Below, piece after piece: positions 1-7,202 of a DNA stretch of 33,936 nt. Numbering within the stretch: position 1 is the first letter of the stretch; each line of letters opens with the position of its first letter. The translations under genes and the position numbers were made by a program. Under the pieces are notes generated by a model. It was not told the DNA's origin. It searched no databases and saw nothing but the letters and a program-made list of their open reading frames with translations. The stretch is from Fibrobacterales bacterium (GTDB lineage: Bacteria; Fibrobacterota; Fibrobacteria; Fibrobacterales; CADBQJ01), in NCBI GenBank assembly GCA_017650365.1, contig JAGCEZ010000014.1, positions 1 through 33,936 of the forward strand, given 5' to 3'.

Positions 1-1
1 C

Positions 2-931
2 GCGCTCGTTCCCGTCGCCGCCGTTCCGGGCGACTCGCTCTCCCCCGCGGCGCCCGACTCCGCGTCCGCGCCCGCCGACTCGGCGGATCCCGCCGAAACG
101 CAGCGCGAGCTCAGCCGTCTCGCGCAGTCCGCGGCCAAGTCCTCCTCCGCCGACACCCTCTACCGGCTCGACTTCCAGGTCGCCGTCGGCGCGCTCTTCC
201 TCGACTTCGGCGTCCGCGACCGCCTCAACTCCCAGCTCTCCGCCTTCCTCGCCGAGGAGAAGAAGGCGGCCGCCACGCGCGCCGACTCCGCCGCCCTCTC
301 CGTCGTCCGGTTCCAGAACGTGGACCTGACCGTCCCGGTCAACCTCGGCGTGCGCTGGAGCCCGCATCCCGCCTTCTCCCTCGCCGCGGGCGGACAGTGG
401 ACCGACCACAGCCAGGACGCCCTCCTCCTCAAGCGCGAAGGCTACTCCAGCTACCGCTACAACGTCCAGATCTGGGCGGCCTACGCCGAAGCGGCGATCG
501 CGATTCCGCTCGACTTCGTCCAGCTCGACAACGGGAACGCCCTGCGCGTCGCCCTCCGGCGCTACTGGCTCCCCGCGAGCTTCCTCTCCACGGAATGGAA
601 GGGGAAGACGCGCCGCCTCTGGGCCGACGCCGACCCGCTCGGCGCGGGCTGGGGACTCCTCCTGGGCTCCGAGTTCGGCCGCACCGGCCCCCTCCGCATG
701 GAGTTCAACCTCCAGTGGCGCTCCATCCGCGCCGAGACCCCGCAGCGCTGGGCGGTCCTCCTCCCCGACGCGGACAAGACCTCCCGCGCCAAGGCGGCGA
801 AATGGGACCTGGGCGGCTTCGGAATCGAATGCGTCTTCTCCTGGGGCACGTTCGCGAAAATCGCCGAAAAGGGCGAAAAAAGCGCAAAAACGACGGAAAA
901 CGCCACGGCCCGGGAGGGCGCGGATTTCTAG
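2..931 (+). CDS. Putative outer-membrane/exported protein, 5' end outside window
   Basis: The frame is open from the left edge and ends at TAG 929-931, giving 309 residues with the start missing. The first ~30 visible residues are Ala/Pro/Ser/Asp-rich and look like a mature N-terminus or linker. From about residue 50 the protein alternates aromatic and polar residues in short strands (for example YRLDFQVAVGALF, VNLGVRWSPHPAFSLAAGGQW, AAYAEAAIAIPLDF), as expected of a small beta-barrel. The C-terminal tail is Lys/Glu/Thr-rich and does not end in the usual aromatic residue of a barrel. I do not recognise a family. The purC gene begins 36 bases downstream. The outer-membrane assignment is inference from strand pattern only. 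Confidence 0.6.
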   Translation, partial: ALVPVAAVPGDSLSPAAPDSASAPADSADPAETQRELSRLAQSAAKSSSADTLYRLDFQVAVGALFLDFGVRDRLNSQLSAFLAEEKKAAATRADSAALSVVRFQNVDLTVPVNLGVRWSPHPAFSLAAGGQWTDHSQDALLLKREGYSSYRYNVQIWAAYAEAAIAIPLDFVQLDNGNALRVALRRYWLPASFLSTEWKGKTRRLWADADPLGAGWGLLLGSEFGRTGPLRMEFNLQWRSIRAETPQRWAVLLPDADKTSRAKAAKWDLGGFGIECVFSWGTFAKIAEKGEKSAKTTENATAREGADF

Positions 932-967
932 ATTTTCCCCACGGTCCGAACACCAACGAAGGTCGAT

Positions 968-1861
968 ATGTCCTACCTCAAATTCCCCACCCAAGTTCCC
1001 ATCGAAGGCGTCCCCCTCTTCTCGCAGGGCAAGGTCCGCGAGATGTACGACCTCGGCGAATACTTCCTGATGGTCGCCTCCGACCGCATCAGCGCGTTCG
1101 ACGTCGTGCTCCCCACCCGTCTGCCGGGCAAGGGCAAGATCCTGAACCAGCTCTCCGTCTTCTGGTTCAAGGAACTGGGCATCCCCAGCCACTTCGTCAC
1201 CGACGTCCCCGAGGAATACCCCGCCGTCCTGCGCCCCTGGGCCGACGAGCTCCGCGGCCGCTCGATGCTGGTGCGCAAGGCCCGCCGCTTCGACGTGGAA
1301 TGCGTGGCGCGCGGCTACCTGGTCGGCTCCGGCTGGAAGGACTACCGGAAGACCGGCGCCGTCTGCGGCCACAAGCTGCCCGAAAACCTCAAGCTCTGCT
1401 GCAAGCTCGACCCGCCGCTCTTCACCCCCGCCGCCAAGAACGACGTCGGCCACGACGAGAACATCGACCTCGAGCGGATGGCCGGCATGGTCGGCAGGCG
1501 GACCGCCGAAGAGCTCCGCGACAAGACCCTCGACATCTACTCGCGCGCCCGGACCTACGCCGGCGAACGCGGCATCATCCTCGCCGACACCAAGTTCGAG
1601 TTCGGCCTGATCGACGGCAAGCTCTGCCTGATCGACGAAGTCCTCACCCCCGACAGCTCGCGCTACTGGCCGGGCGACAAGTACGAGGAAGGGCGCAACC
1701 AGGAGAGCTTCGACAAGCAGTTCCTGCGCGACTGGCTCGAAACCCTCGACTGGAACAAGGAATACCCCGGGCCGGAAGTCCCCGCGGACGTCGCGAAGAA
1801 GACCCTCGACAAGTACGTCGAGATCTACACGCGCCTCGTCGGCCGCGATCCCGAGCTCTAA
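968..1861 (+). CDS. purC: Phosphoribosylaminoimidazole-succinocarboxamide synthase (SAICAR synthetase)
   Basis: It catalyses the ATP-dependent joining of CAIR and aspartate in de novo purine synthesis, in the cytoplasm. The 297-residue length matches the longer (yeast Ade1-like) form rather than the ~240-residue E. coli form. Visible signatures are GKVREMYDLG (21-30) in the nucleotide-binding N-terminal lobe, SDRISAFDVVLP (38-49), ECVARGYLVGSGWKDY (111-126) and an ADTKFEFGLID / LIDEVLTPDSSRYW pair near 210-240. The ATG is preceded by a weak AAGG. The PurH-like gene follows after 15 bases, so the two late purine steps are probably co-transcribed. No purine operator was recognised upstream. Confidence 0.97.
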   Translation: MSYLKFPTQVPIEGVPLFSQGKVREMYDLGEYFLMVASDRISAFDVVLPTRLPGKGKILNQLSVFWFKELGIPSHFVTDVPEEYPAVLRPWADELRGRSMLVRKARRFDVECVARGYLVGSGWKDYRKTGAVCGHKLPENLKLCCKLDPPLFTPAAKNDVGHDENIDLERMAGMVGRRTAEELRDKTLDIYSRARTYAGERGIILADTKFEFGLIDGKLCLIDEVLTPDSSRYWPGDKYEEGRNQESFDKQFLRDWLETLDWNKEYPGPEVPADVAKKTLDKYVEIYTRLVGRDPEL

Positions 1862-1876
1862 AGGGCAGGAGGCAAG

Positions 1877-3331
1877 ATGTCCATCGCTTTCTTCTCCGTC
1901 GCGGACGTCCGCGGCATCGCCGAACCGGCCAAGGCCCTCTCGGCGAACGGCTGGCAGATCCAGGCCGAAGGCGAAGCGCTCAAGGCGCTGGAAAAGGCCC
2001 GCGTGGCCGTCGCCAAGGCGACCCTCGCGCAGGGCTCCAAGGCCGACCTCCTCTTCCTCAACCTCCCGCTGAAGGGGCTGGACGAAAAGGCCGCGGCCCA
2101 GACCGCTCCCCGCGCCGCGCTGATCCGCAAGTCGGCCTGCGCCGCGAAGAAGCGCCCCGTCGTCGCCTGCGCCGACCTCTACGCCGAGGCGGCCGCCTGC
2201 GCGAAGAACGGCCCCGACGCCGAAACGGTCCGCCGCTGGTCCGTTCTCGCGGTGCGCCACCTGGCCGCCTACGACGCCGCGCTCGACGTCGCGCTCTCGC
2301 GCGAAGTGCTCGGCGAAGAGGTCCTCCACCTCGAATACACCGACGGCGCCGTCCTGCGCTACGGCGAAAACGGCCACCAGAAGGCCGTATTCTACAAGGA
2401 GAAGGGCTGGACGGAAAGCTCGCTGGCCAACGCGCGCCAGCTCCACGGCAAGGAGCTGAGCTACAACAACATCGTCGACGCCGACGCGGCGCTCGAGATG
2501 ATGCGCGAATTCTCCGGCCAGCCGGCCGTCGCCATCATCAAGCACCTGAACCCCGCCGGCCTCGCCACGGGCACGACCCTCGAAGAGGCCTTCGAGGCGG
2601 CCTGGAGCGGCGACCCCGTGTCGGCCTTCGGCTCGGTCATCGCCTGCTCGCAGAAGGTGGACCTCGCCACGGCGCTGCGCCTGAAGGGCCGGTTCGTGGA
2701 AATCCTCCTGGCCCCCGGCTTCGACGCCGACGCGCTGGAGTTCCTGCGCGGCAAGAGCAAGGACATCCGCCTGCTCGAGATCGACAACGTGGAGGCCGCC
2801 CGCCCCTGCCCCGTCTACAAGCACGTGATCGGCGGGATGCTCGCGCAGGACCGCGACGTGGAGACGATCAAGGAATGGCGCTGCGTCACCAAGACCCCCT
2901 TCCCCAAGGAGAAGGAGGCGCTCGCCCGGTTCACCTGGGTGGTGACGAAGTACACCAAGTCGAACGCGATCGTGATGGGGATGGAGTACAAGCCCGGCTG
3001 CTTCAAGGTGCTGGGCCTGGGCCCCGGACAGCCCAACCGCATCGACTCCAACCTCCGCCTCTGCCAGCCCCGCGTGCGCGACAACGTCGCCCGCATGGAG
3101 CTGCCCGAGGGGACGACCCTGGCCGAATACACGCACCAGGTCTTCTCCGGGCTGGTGATGGGGTCCGACGCCTTCTTCCCCTTCTCCGACAACGTGGACG
3201 CGGCCGCCGACGCCGGCGTGAAGCTGATCGTGCAGCCCGGCGGCGCCAAGCGCGACGAAGAGGTCATCGCCCGGTGCGACGAGCTCGGCGTGGCGATGAT
3301 CTTCACCGGCATGCGCCACTTCCGCCACTAG
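1877..3331 (+). CDS. purH: PurH-like AICAR transformylase with degenerate IMP cyclohydrolase domain
   Basis: The C-terminal two-thirds is a clear AICAR formyltransferase: RYGENGHQKA (161-170), ELSYNNIVDADAA (193-205), the catalytic-type Lys-His in IIKHLNPAG (220-228), VLGLGPGQPNRIDS, SDAFFPFSD, QPGGAKRDEE and a terminal FTGMRHFRH. The N-terminal domain, normally ~200 residues and responsible for IMP cyclohydrolase, is only ~150 here. The segment that should carry the STGGT and GRVKTLHP..HGG signatures is missing, and the GGPSMVRAAAKNH region is replaced by unrelated residues around 78-92. The second purH activity is therefore doubtful and may be supplied by another protein. The start has a strong SD (CAGGAGGCAAG then ATG). 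It is 484 residues long, against ~510-530 for typical PurH. Confidence 0.9.
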   Translation: MSIAFFSVADVRGIAEPAKALSANGWQIQAEGEALKALEKARVAVAKATLAQGSKADLLFLNLPLKGLDEKAAAQTAPRAALIRKSACAAKKRPVVACADLYAEAAACAKNGPDAETVRRWSVLAVRHLAAYDAALDVALSREVLGEEVLHLEYTDGAVLRYGENGHQKAVFYKEKGWTESSLANARQLHGKELSYNNIVDADAALEMMREFSGQPAVAIIKHLNPAGLATGTTLEEAFEAAWSGDPVSAFGSVIACSQKVDLATALRLKGRFVEILLAPGFDADALEFLRGKSKDIRLLEIDNVEAARPCPVYKHVIGGMLAQDRDVETIKEWRCVTKTPFPKEKEALARFTWVVTKYTKSNAIVMGMEYKPGCFKVLGLGPGQPNRIDSNLRLCQPRVRDNVARMELPEGTTLAEYTHQVFSGLVMGSDAFFPFSDNVDAAADAGVKLIVQPGGAKRDEEVIARCDELGVAMIFTGMRHFRH

Positions 3332-3338
3332 GAAAGCG

Positions 3339-3791
3339 ATGGAACTCTCCCCCGCGCAGCAGCTCCAGCTCTTCCGAAGCAGCCGTCTGCTTCTGGAGTC
3401 GCTCAGTTCGGGCAAGGGCGCGCGCGCCAAGTCGGACGCGTGGAAGTCCTTCTCGTCCGAACTGGCCGAGTCGGGGCTGCCGCGGGGAATGGTCCTCGGG
3501 GCCGTCGCCGCGGTCAAGGCCCGCCTGGGCCGCGCGAAGGAGGGCGGGAAGGTCCCGCCGATCCGCCAGCTCCACCAGATGGAGCGGGAGATCGTCTCGA
3601 CCGAGGCCTGGGGGCTCCTGCTCGAATCGGTGCGCCTCGGCCTCATCGAAGGCCGCCAGACCGACGACATCCTCGAACAGACGGCCCAGCGCAGCGCGCT
3701 CCCCGTGCAGAAGACCGGCCTGGAACAGAGCCTGGCGAAGAACTGGAGCCGGATCCTGAACGCCGAAGCGAACGGGCTTCTCCCGAGCTAG
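3339..3791 (+). CDS. Smg/DUF494-like protein
   Basis: A 150-residue, helical, soluble protein beginning 7 bases after the PurH-like stop, with AGGAAA overlapping that stop codon as ribosome-binding site. The pattern FSSELAESGLPRGMVLGAV (36-54) followed by EREIVSTEAWGLLLESVRLG (about 86-105) resembles the layout of Smg (DUF494): a helix with an L..G motif, then an E-(x)n-RG-LL-helix and a C-terminal helix ending near an Asn/Lys-Trp. The similarity is weak and recognised by eye. Smg function is poorly known, so no role is proposed. Tight spacing to the genes on both sides implies co-translation with purH. Confidence 0.6.
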   Translation: MELSPAQQLQLFRSSRLLLESLSSGKGARAKSDAWKSFSSELAESGLPRGMVLGAVAAVKARLGRAKEGGKVPPIRQLHQMEREIVSTEAWGLLLESVRLGLIEGRQTDDILEQTAQRSALPVQKTGLEQSLAKNWSRILNAEANGLLPS

Positions 3792-3794
3792 GAC

Positions 3795-4322
3795 ATGCGC
3801 ACCTTCCGGACCGCGGTTCTGATCACGGCGCTCTCGCTCCCCGCCTTCGCGGCGACGGAGTTCCTCGAGGAGAGCGGCGAAGGCGTCCCGGTCGTCTCCG
3901 AATCCGCCGAGAACTCCCCCGCCGCGAACGCCTCCCCCGCTTCCGCGGCGTCCGACGTCGCTTCCTCCGCGTCCTCCGCCCCCGCCGCGGATCCCGTCTC
4001 CACGACGGCCTGCGCGACGGCGCCCGGTTCCGAGCCCTCCGCGACGGCGCTCGGCCCCTGCGCGACGGCGCCCGAAACCGCGCCCGCGGCGGCAGCCTCC
4101 GCCACCGCGAACCTGGCCGAAAGCTCCGCCTCCGCGTCCGCCGCGGTCGGCGCCACGACTTCCGCCGATTCCGCCGCCGCGCCCGGAACTCCCTCCGCGA
4201 ACCCCGCGGACGGCTCCTCCGGAACGCAGGTGCCGCTCCGCACCGTCCTCCTCGTCGCGCTTCCCGCGGCGCTCCTGATCGGACTCTTCGGCTACCTCGT
4301 CGGCGCGAACGATCTGCCCTGA
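3795..4322 (+). CDS. Signal-peptide, Ala/Ser/Thr-rich low-complexity protein with C-terminal TM segment
   Basis: The 175-residue protein starts with a Sec-like signal peptide (MRTFRTAVLITALSLPAFA). About 120 residues follow, composed almost wholly of Ala, Ser, Pro, Thr, Gly and acidic residues, with loose repeats such as CATAPGSEPSATALGP and CATAPETAP. A single hydrophobic helix lies near the C-terminus (VLLVALPAALLIGLFGYLVG, about 150-169), followed by a five-residue tail. Topology suggests an anchored, largely extracytoplasmic disordered stalk. No domain is recognised. Start and stop lie between the Smg-like gene (3 bases upstream) and a convergent terminator. Base composition is extremely GC-rich like the neighbours, but the regular amino-acid pattern and the signal peptide support a real gene. 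Confidence 0.6.
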   Translation: MRTFRTAVLITALSLPAFAATEFLEESGEGVPVVSESAENSPAANASPASAASDVASSASSAPAADPVSTTACATAPGSEPSATALGPCATAPETAPAAAASATANLAESSASASAAVGATTSADSAAAPGTPSANPADGSSGTQVPLRTVLLVALPAALLIGLFGYLVGANDLP

Positions 4323-4330
4323 CAGGCGTC

Positions 4331-4367
4331 GGACAAAAGGAAGAAGGCCCGCCGGCGGCGGGCCTTC
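4331..4367 (-). terminator. Intrinsic terminator between convergent genes
   Basis: A perfect 11-bp stem (GAAGGCCCGCC 4343-4353 with GGCGGGCCTTC 4357-4367) closes a 3-base loop. Read on the minus strand it is followed by TTCCTTTTGTCC, so it best terminates the minus-strand gene ending at 4389. It may also act on the plus-strand gene ending at 4322, where the tail is only CGATTCTTC. Confidence 0.75.
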
Positions 4368-4388
4368 CGATTCTTCGGCGAGTCCGGG

Positions 4389-6974
4389 CTAGTTCGCCTT
4401 GGTGCGCATGTAGCCGAACTTCTTGGTGATGACCACGCTGTTCTGGACGACGGCCTTGCGCCAGTGGTAGTTGGCGATGTTGCCGTTGGCCTGCATGGGG
4501 TTGCCGTTGGCGTCGAGGTCGTAGGCGCTCTTCGGCACGCCGTATTCGTCCATGACCTTGCCGGCGCAGGAGAGGAGGACGGGGTCGGACGGGTCCATCG
4601 GGCAGCTGTAGGCGTTGTCGTTGCCGAGCGGCATCACGCTGCCGTCCGCGACGCAGTCCGCGCCGTCCAGCTTGAGCTTCTGGCACATCGTCTTGGCCTC
4701 TTCCTTGAAGAAGCCGCGCATCATGTAGACGCCGGAGGCGATGTGGCGGCCCTTCTGGTCGATCGGGACGAAGTAGACCATCAGGTTGAGGACCAGCGAA
4801 CCGCTCTTCGGATCCTGCGACGCGTAGTTCACGACGTCGGTTTCGGAGAGATAGCCGGAGGCGCTGGTAATGAAGTTGCCGAGGTTGTCGAAGATGTAGA
4901 GTTCGTATTCCACCGGGAAGACGCCGGCCTGCTTGTTGGCCTGGTCCCAGCTCGAGAAGCCTTCGATGCCGCCGAGGTCGACGACCAGCTCCAGGCCGAT
5001 GCCGGCGGTGGTGCTCAGGACGTTGGCGATTTCGCCGGCGTTCGACGGATTGACGAGGCCGCCGTTGACGCCGCGCGTCGAGCCCTTCACCAGGCCCTGT
5101 TCGACGGCGGAGGGGTTGTTCTGGATCAGCTCGTAGCTGTCGTCGGGCAGCTTCGCCATCAGCCACATCGCGTTGGTCTTCATGTATTCGGGCATGTTCG
5201 CGATGGCGGCGACGTTGTCGGGCGTCCCGTTGTTGGCGATGTTGCCGTTGACCTTGATGTCGACGACGGGGCCGTTGACGGCGCCCTTGGAACCGCCGGC
5301 GTAGATGCCGGACTTGTGCTGGATCCCGATGTCGTTCACTTCGACGGTCGCTTCGGAGCGGCCGCGGCAGAAGCCGGAGAACTGCGCGAAGTTTTCTTCG
5401 TCGAAGGTGACGGGGATGTCGCTCAGGTTGCGGTCGTGCGCGACGAACTGGTTGAAGAAGAACATGTTGTCGCCGGAGCTGCTGGCCGGGCAGGAGATCA
5501 TCTGACCGCGAATCGTGCTGTTGCAGCCGGTCGCAACGCCGGTGCTGGAGAGCGTCCCCCAGTTGGTGCCGGTGGCGGGCCAGCCGTTGCGCGCGGCGAG
5601 CACGCCCAGGAAGCCGGCCTGCTTGAAGCGGTCCCAGTTGTCCCCGCTCCAGGTGTACTGCCCGCCCCAGTTGCCGCTGCTGAAGAGCCAGTCGACGAAG
5701 GTGTCCTGCCACTGGAACGGCTGGTTGGGCATCGAACCGTTGCCGATCGGGATGCCGTAGGCGATGAGGGGAAGACCGGACCCCTGGGAGAGCGTGGCGG
5801 CCCACGTGAGCCAGTTGTCCATCTGGCGCTGGTTCCAGAAGAAGGTGCCGGTGCCGGCGCCCGGCATCGGGAAGGAGCTCTGGGCCGTGTAGTGGTTCGA
5901 GTTCTGGACCATGCCGGCGTCGTAGCCGTACTTTTCGATCGCGAAGCCGTGGGGCCAGACGTTGTCGTTCAGACGGGTGCGGGCCTCGTCGTTCCACCCG
6001 AAGAGCTCGCGGTAGAAGCGGACGTTGGCCATGGCGGAAAGCTGGATGTCCTCCGCCTGCCAGTTGACCATGCTCTTGGTGGACTTGAACTCGCGGAGGT
6101 TGTCGTTGGTCAGGTTTTCGGTGGCGCCGGAGCCGGAGCAGCCGTTGGCGTAGACGGCCCAGGTGGAGGCGTGGGCGAAGACGGTCGCGGAGGGAATGGC
6201 GTACCGGACGGCGCGGACCATGGCGCGGGCCAGGCCGGCGACGTTTTCGGGATAGAGGTCGGGATTCGAGTTCACCTCGGAGAGGATCGGCGAGTTGGCG
6301 CTTTGCAGCGCCTGCCGCAGCGGAACGGAGAATTCGAGGACCTGCGCCCAGGTCTTGCCCTGGCAATAGGGCTGGTTGCAGGCTTCGGTCTCGAAGTGGA
6401 AGCGGGCCTGGAGGATGGTGCCCCAGACGTTGGGTTCGAGGATCAGGACGGGATGGGCCGTCTTGGTGATGGCGCCGGCGATCTGGCTGAGCGAGTTGAA
6501 CCAGTTGGCCAGCGTGTTCACGTTGGTCATCTTGTTCAGCATCGCGTCCTTTTCCTGCTTGGCGTCGACTTCGGCGTCTTCCACGCCGATGCCAAGAATC
6601 GACATCACGGCGCCGAGATTGACGATGCGTTCGCTCTCGTGGCCGTCCCAGCCGACGAGGTTGGGAACCGTGGCGCCGAGTTCGTTGTACGCGAGGATTG
6701 CGCTGGCCAGCGAGGCGCAGGAGAAGTCGGAGCAGCCCTGGCCCATCTGCGCGGAGACGAAGCGGTAGGGAATCTGGTTCAGGCCGATGGTGCCGTTGGT
6801 GGTCGGGAGGATGCCGTCGGCCTGGGAGCCCCAGGTGTACCCGAGGGCCATCTGGTTGTTCGGCCAGGTGGAGGGCTTGGTGATGTAGTGGGCGGCCTGC
6901 GCCGAGGCGGAAACGGCGAACAGGGCCATGCCGACGGCGGCGGTGCCCAGGGTCTTGAGAACGCGGTTCGACAT
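4389..6974 (-). CDS. Large secreted protein with TIM-barrel glycosidase-like region and FlgD-like Ig tail
   Basis: I chose ATG 6974 (MSNRVLK...) because an AAAGGGGA ribosome-binding site lies 5 bases upstream and a clean signal peptide follows, ending near residue 27 (ASAQA). The product is 861 residues. Its first ~550 residues align by eye with the adjacent 507-residue paralogue, sharing LILEPNVWGTILQARFHF (177-194), SAMANVRFYRE, EKYGYDAG, FFWNQ, IPIGNGSMPN, DTFVDWLFSSGNW and DNWDRFKQAGFLG. The pattern of strand-end acidic residues, PxGN and xYQDT/QWQDT motifs suggests a (beta/alpha)8 glycosidase-like fold, with Glu180 a candidate acid; this is inference. The remaining ~300 residues are beta-rich, with an Ig/FlgD-like stretch (YELYIFDNLGNFI ... 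DQKGRHIASGVYMMRGFF) and paired cysteines near the end. Likely an extracellular polysaccharide-related protein; substrate unknown. Confidence 0.85.
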   Translation of the reverse strand: MSNRVLKTLGTAAVGMALFAVSASAQAAHYITKPSTWPNNQMALGYTWGSQADGILPTTNGTIGLNQIPYRFVSAQMGQGCSDFSCASLASAILAYNELGATVPNLVGWDGHESERIVNLGAVMSILGIGVEDAEVDAKQEKDAMLNKMTNVNTLANWFNSLSQIAGAITKTAHPVLILEPNVWGTILQARFHFETEACNQPYCQGKTWAQVLEFSVPLRQALQSANSPILSEVNSNPDLYPENVAGLARAMVRAVRYAIPSATVFAHASTWAVYANGCSGSGATENLTNDNLREFKSTKSMVNWQAEDIQLSAMANVRFYRELFGWNDEARTRLNDNVWPHGFAIEKYGYDAGMVQNSNHYTAQSSFPMPGAGTGTFFWNQRQMDNWLTWAATLSQGSGLPLIAYGIPIGNGSMPNQPFQWQDTFVDWLFSSGNWGGQYTWSGDNWDRFKQAGFLGVLAARNGWPATGTNWGTLSSTGVATGCNSTIRGQMISCPASSSGDNMFFFNQFVAHDRNLSDIPVTFDEENFAQFSGFCRGRSEATVEVNDIGIQHKSGIYAGGSKGAVNGPVVDIKVNGNIANNGTPDNVAAIANMPEYMKTNAMWLMAKLPDDSYELIQNNPSAVEQGLVKGSTRGVNGGLVNPSNAGEIANVLSTTAGIGLELVVDLGGIEGFSSWDQANKQAGVFPVEYELYIFDNLGNFITSASGYLSETDVVNYASQDPKSGSLVLNLMVYFVPIDQKGRHIASGVYMMRGFFKEEAKTMCQKLKLDGADCVADGSVMPLGNDNAYSCPMDPSDPVLLSCAGKVMDEYGVPKSAYDLDANGNPMQANGNIANYHWRKAVVQNSVVITKKFGYMRTKAN

Positions 6975-7149
6975 AATAATCCCCTTTGAGGAGATGGTCA
7001 GTCCCTTATTTGCCCTCAAAATAACATTTTGGGCTCTCCGCCAAAGGCCGCGAGATGTAAATCATTCGAGATTTCGTTCTCGTTCCGTTCAAAAAGCGGG
7101 CCGTTTCGGCGCGAAACGCCCGTTTTCCGGACGTTCCCCTCCCGAGGAC

Positions 7150-7177
7150 GAAGAAAAGGGCCGCGCGGGCGGCCCTT
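7150..7177 (-). terminator. Intrinsic terminator for the upstream secreted paralogue
   Basis: A 9-bp perfect stem AAGGGCCGC (7156-7164) and GCGGCCCTT (7169-7177) closes a 4-base loop. On the minus strand it is followed by TTCTTCG after the two T of the stem. It lies 26 bases beyond the stop of the 507-residue gene. The rest of 6975-7202 should hold the promoter of the 861-residue gene; I see AT-rich sequence around 7009-7031 but no convincing hexamer pair. Confidence 0.75.
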
Positions 7178-7202
7178 CGGGTGAGAGGAGGAAAACGGAA
7201 GT

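Noticed and set aside
397-3759. A 1120-codon plus-strand open frame across purC and the PurH-like gene
   Set aside because: It is Arg/Pro-rich shadow sequence of two well-conserved genes in another frame. Long stop-free shadows are expected at this GC content.
4464-6989. An 841-codon plus-strand frame opposite the 861-residue secreted protein
   Set aside because: Val/Asp/Gly/His-rich antisense shadow without signal, start context or recognisable motif.
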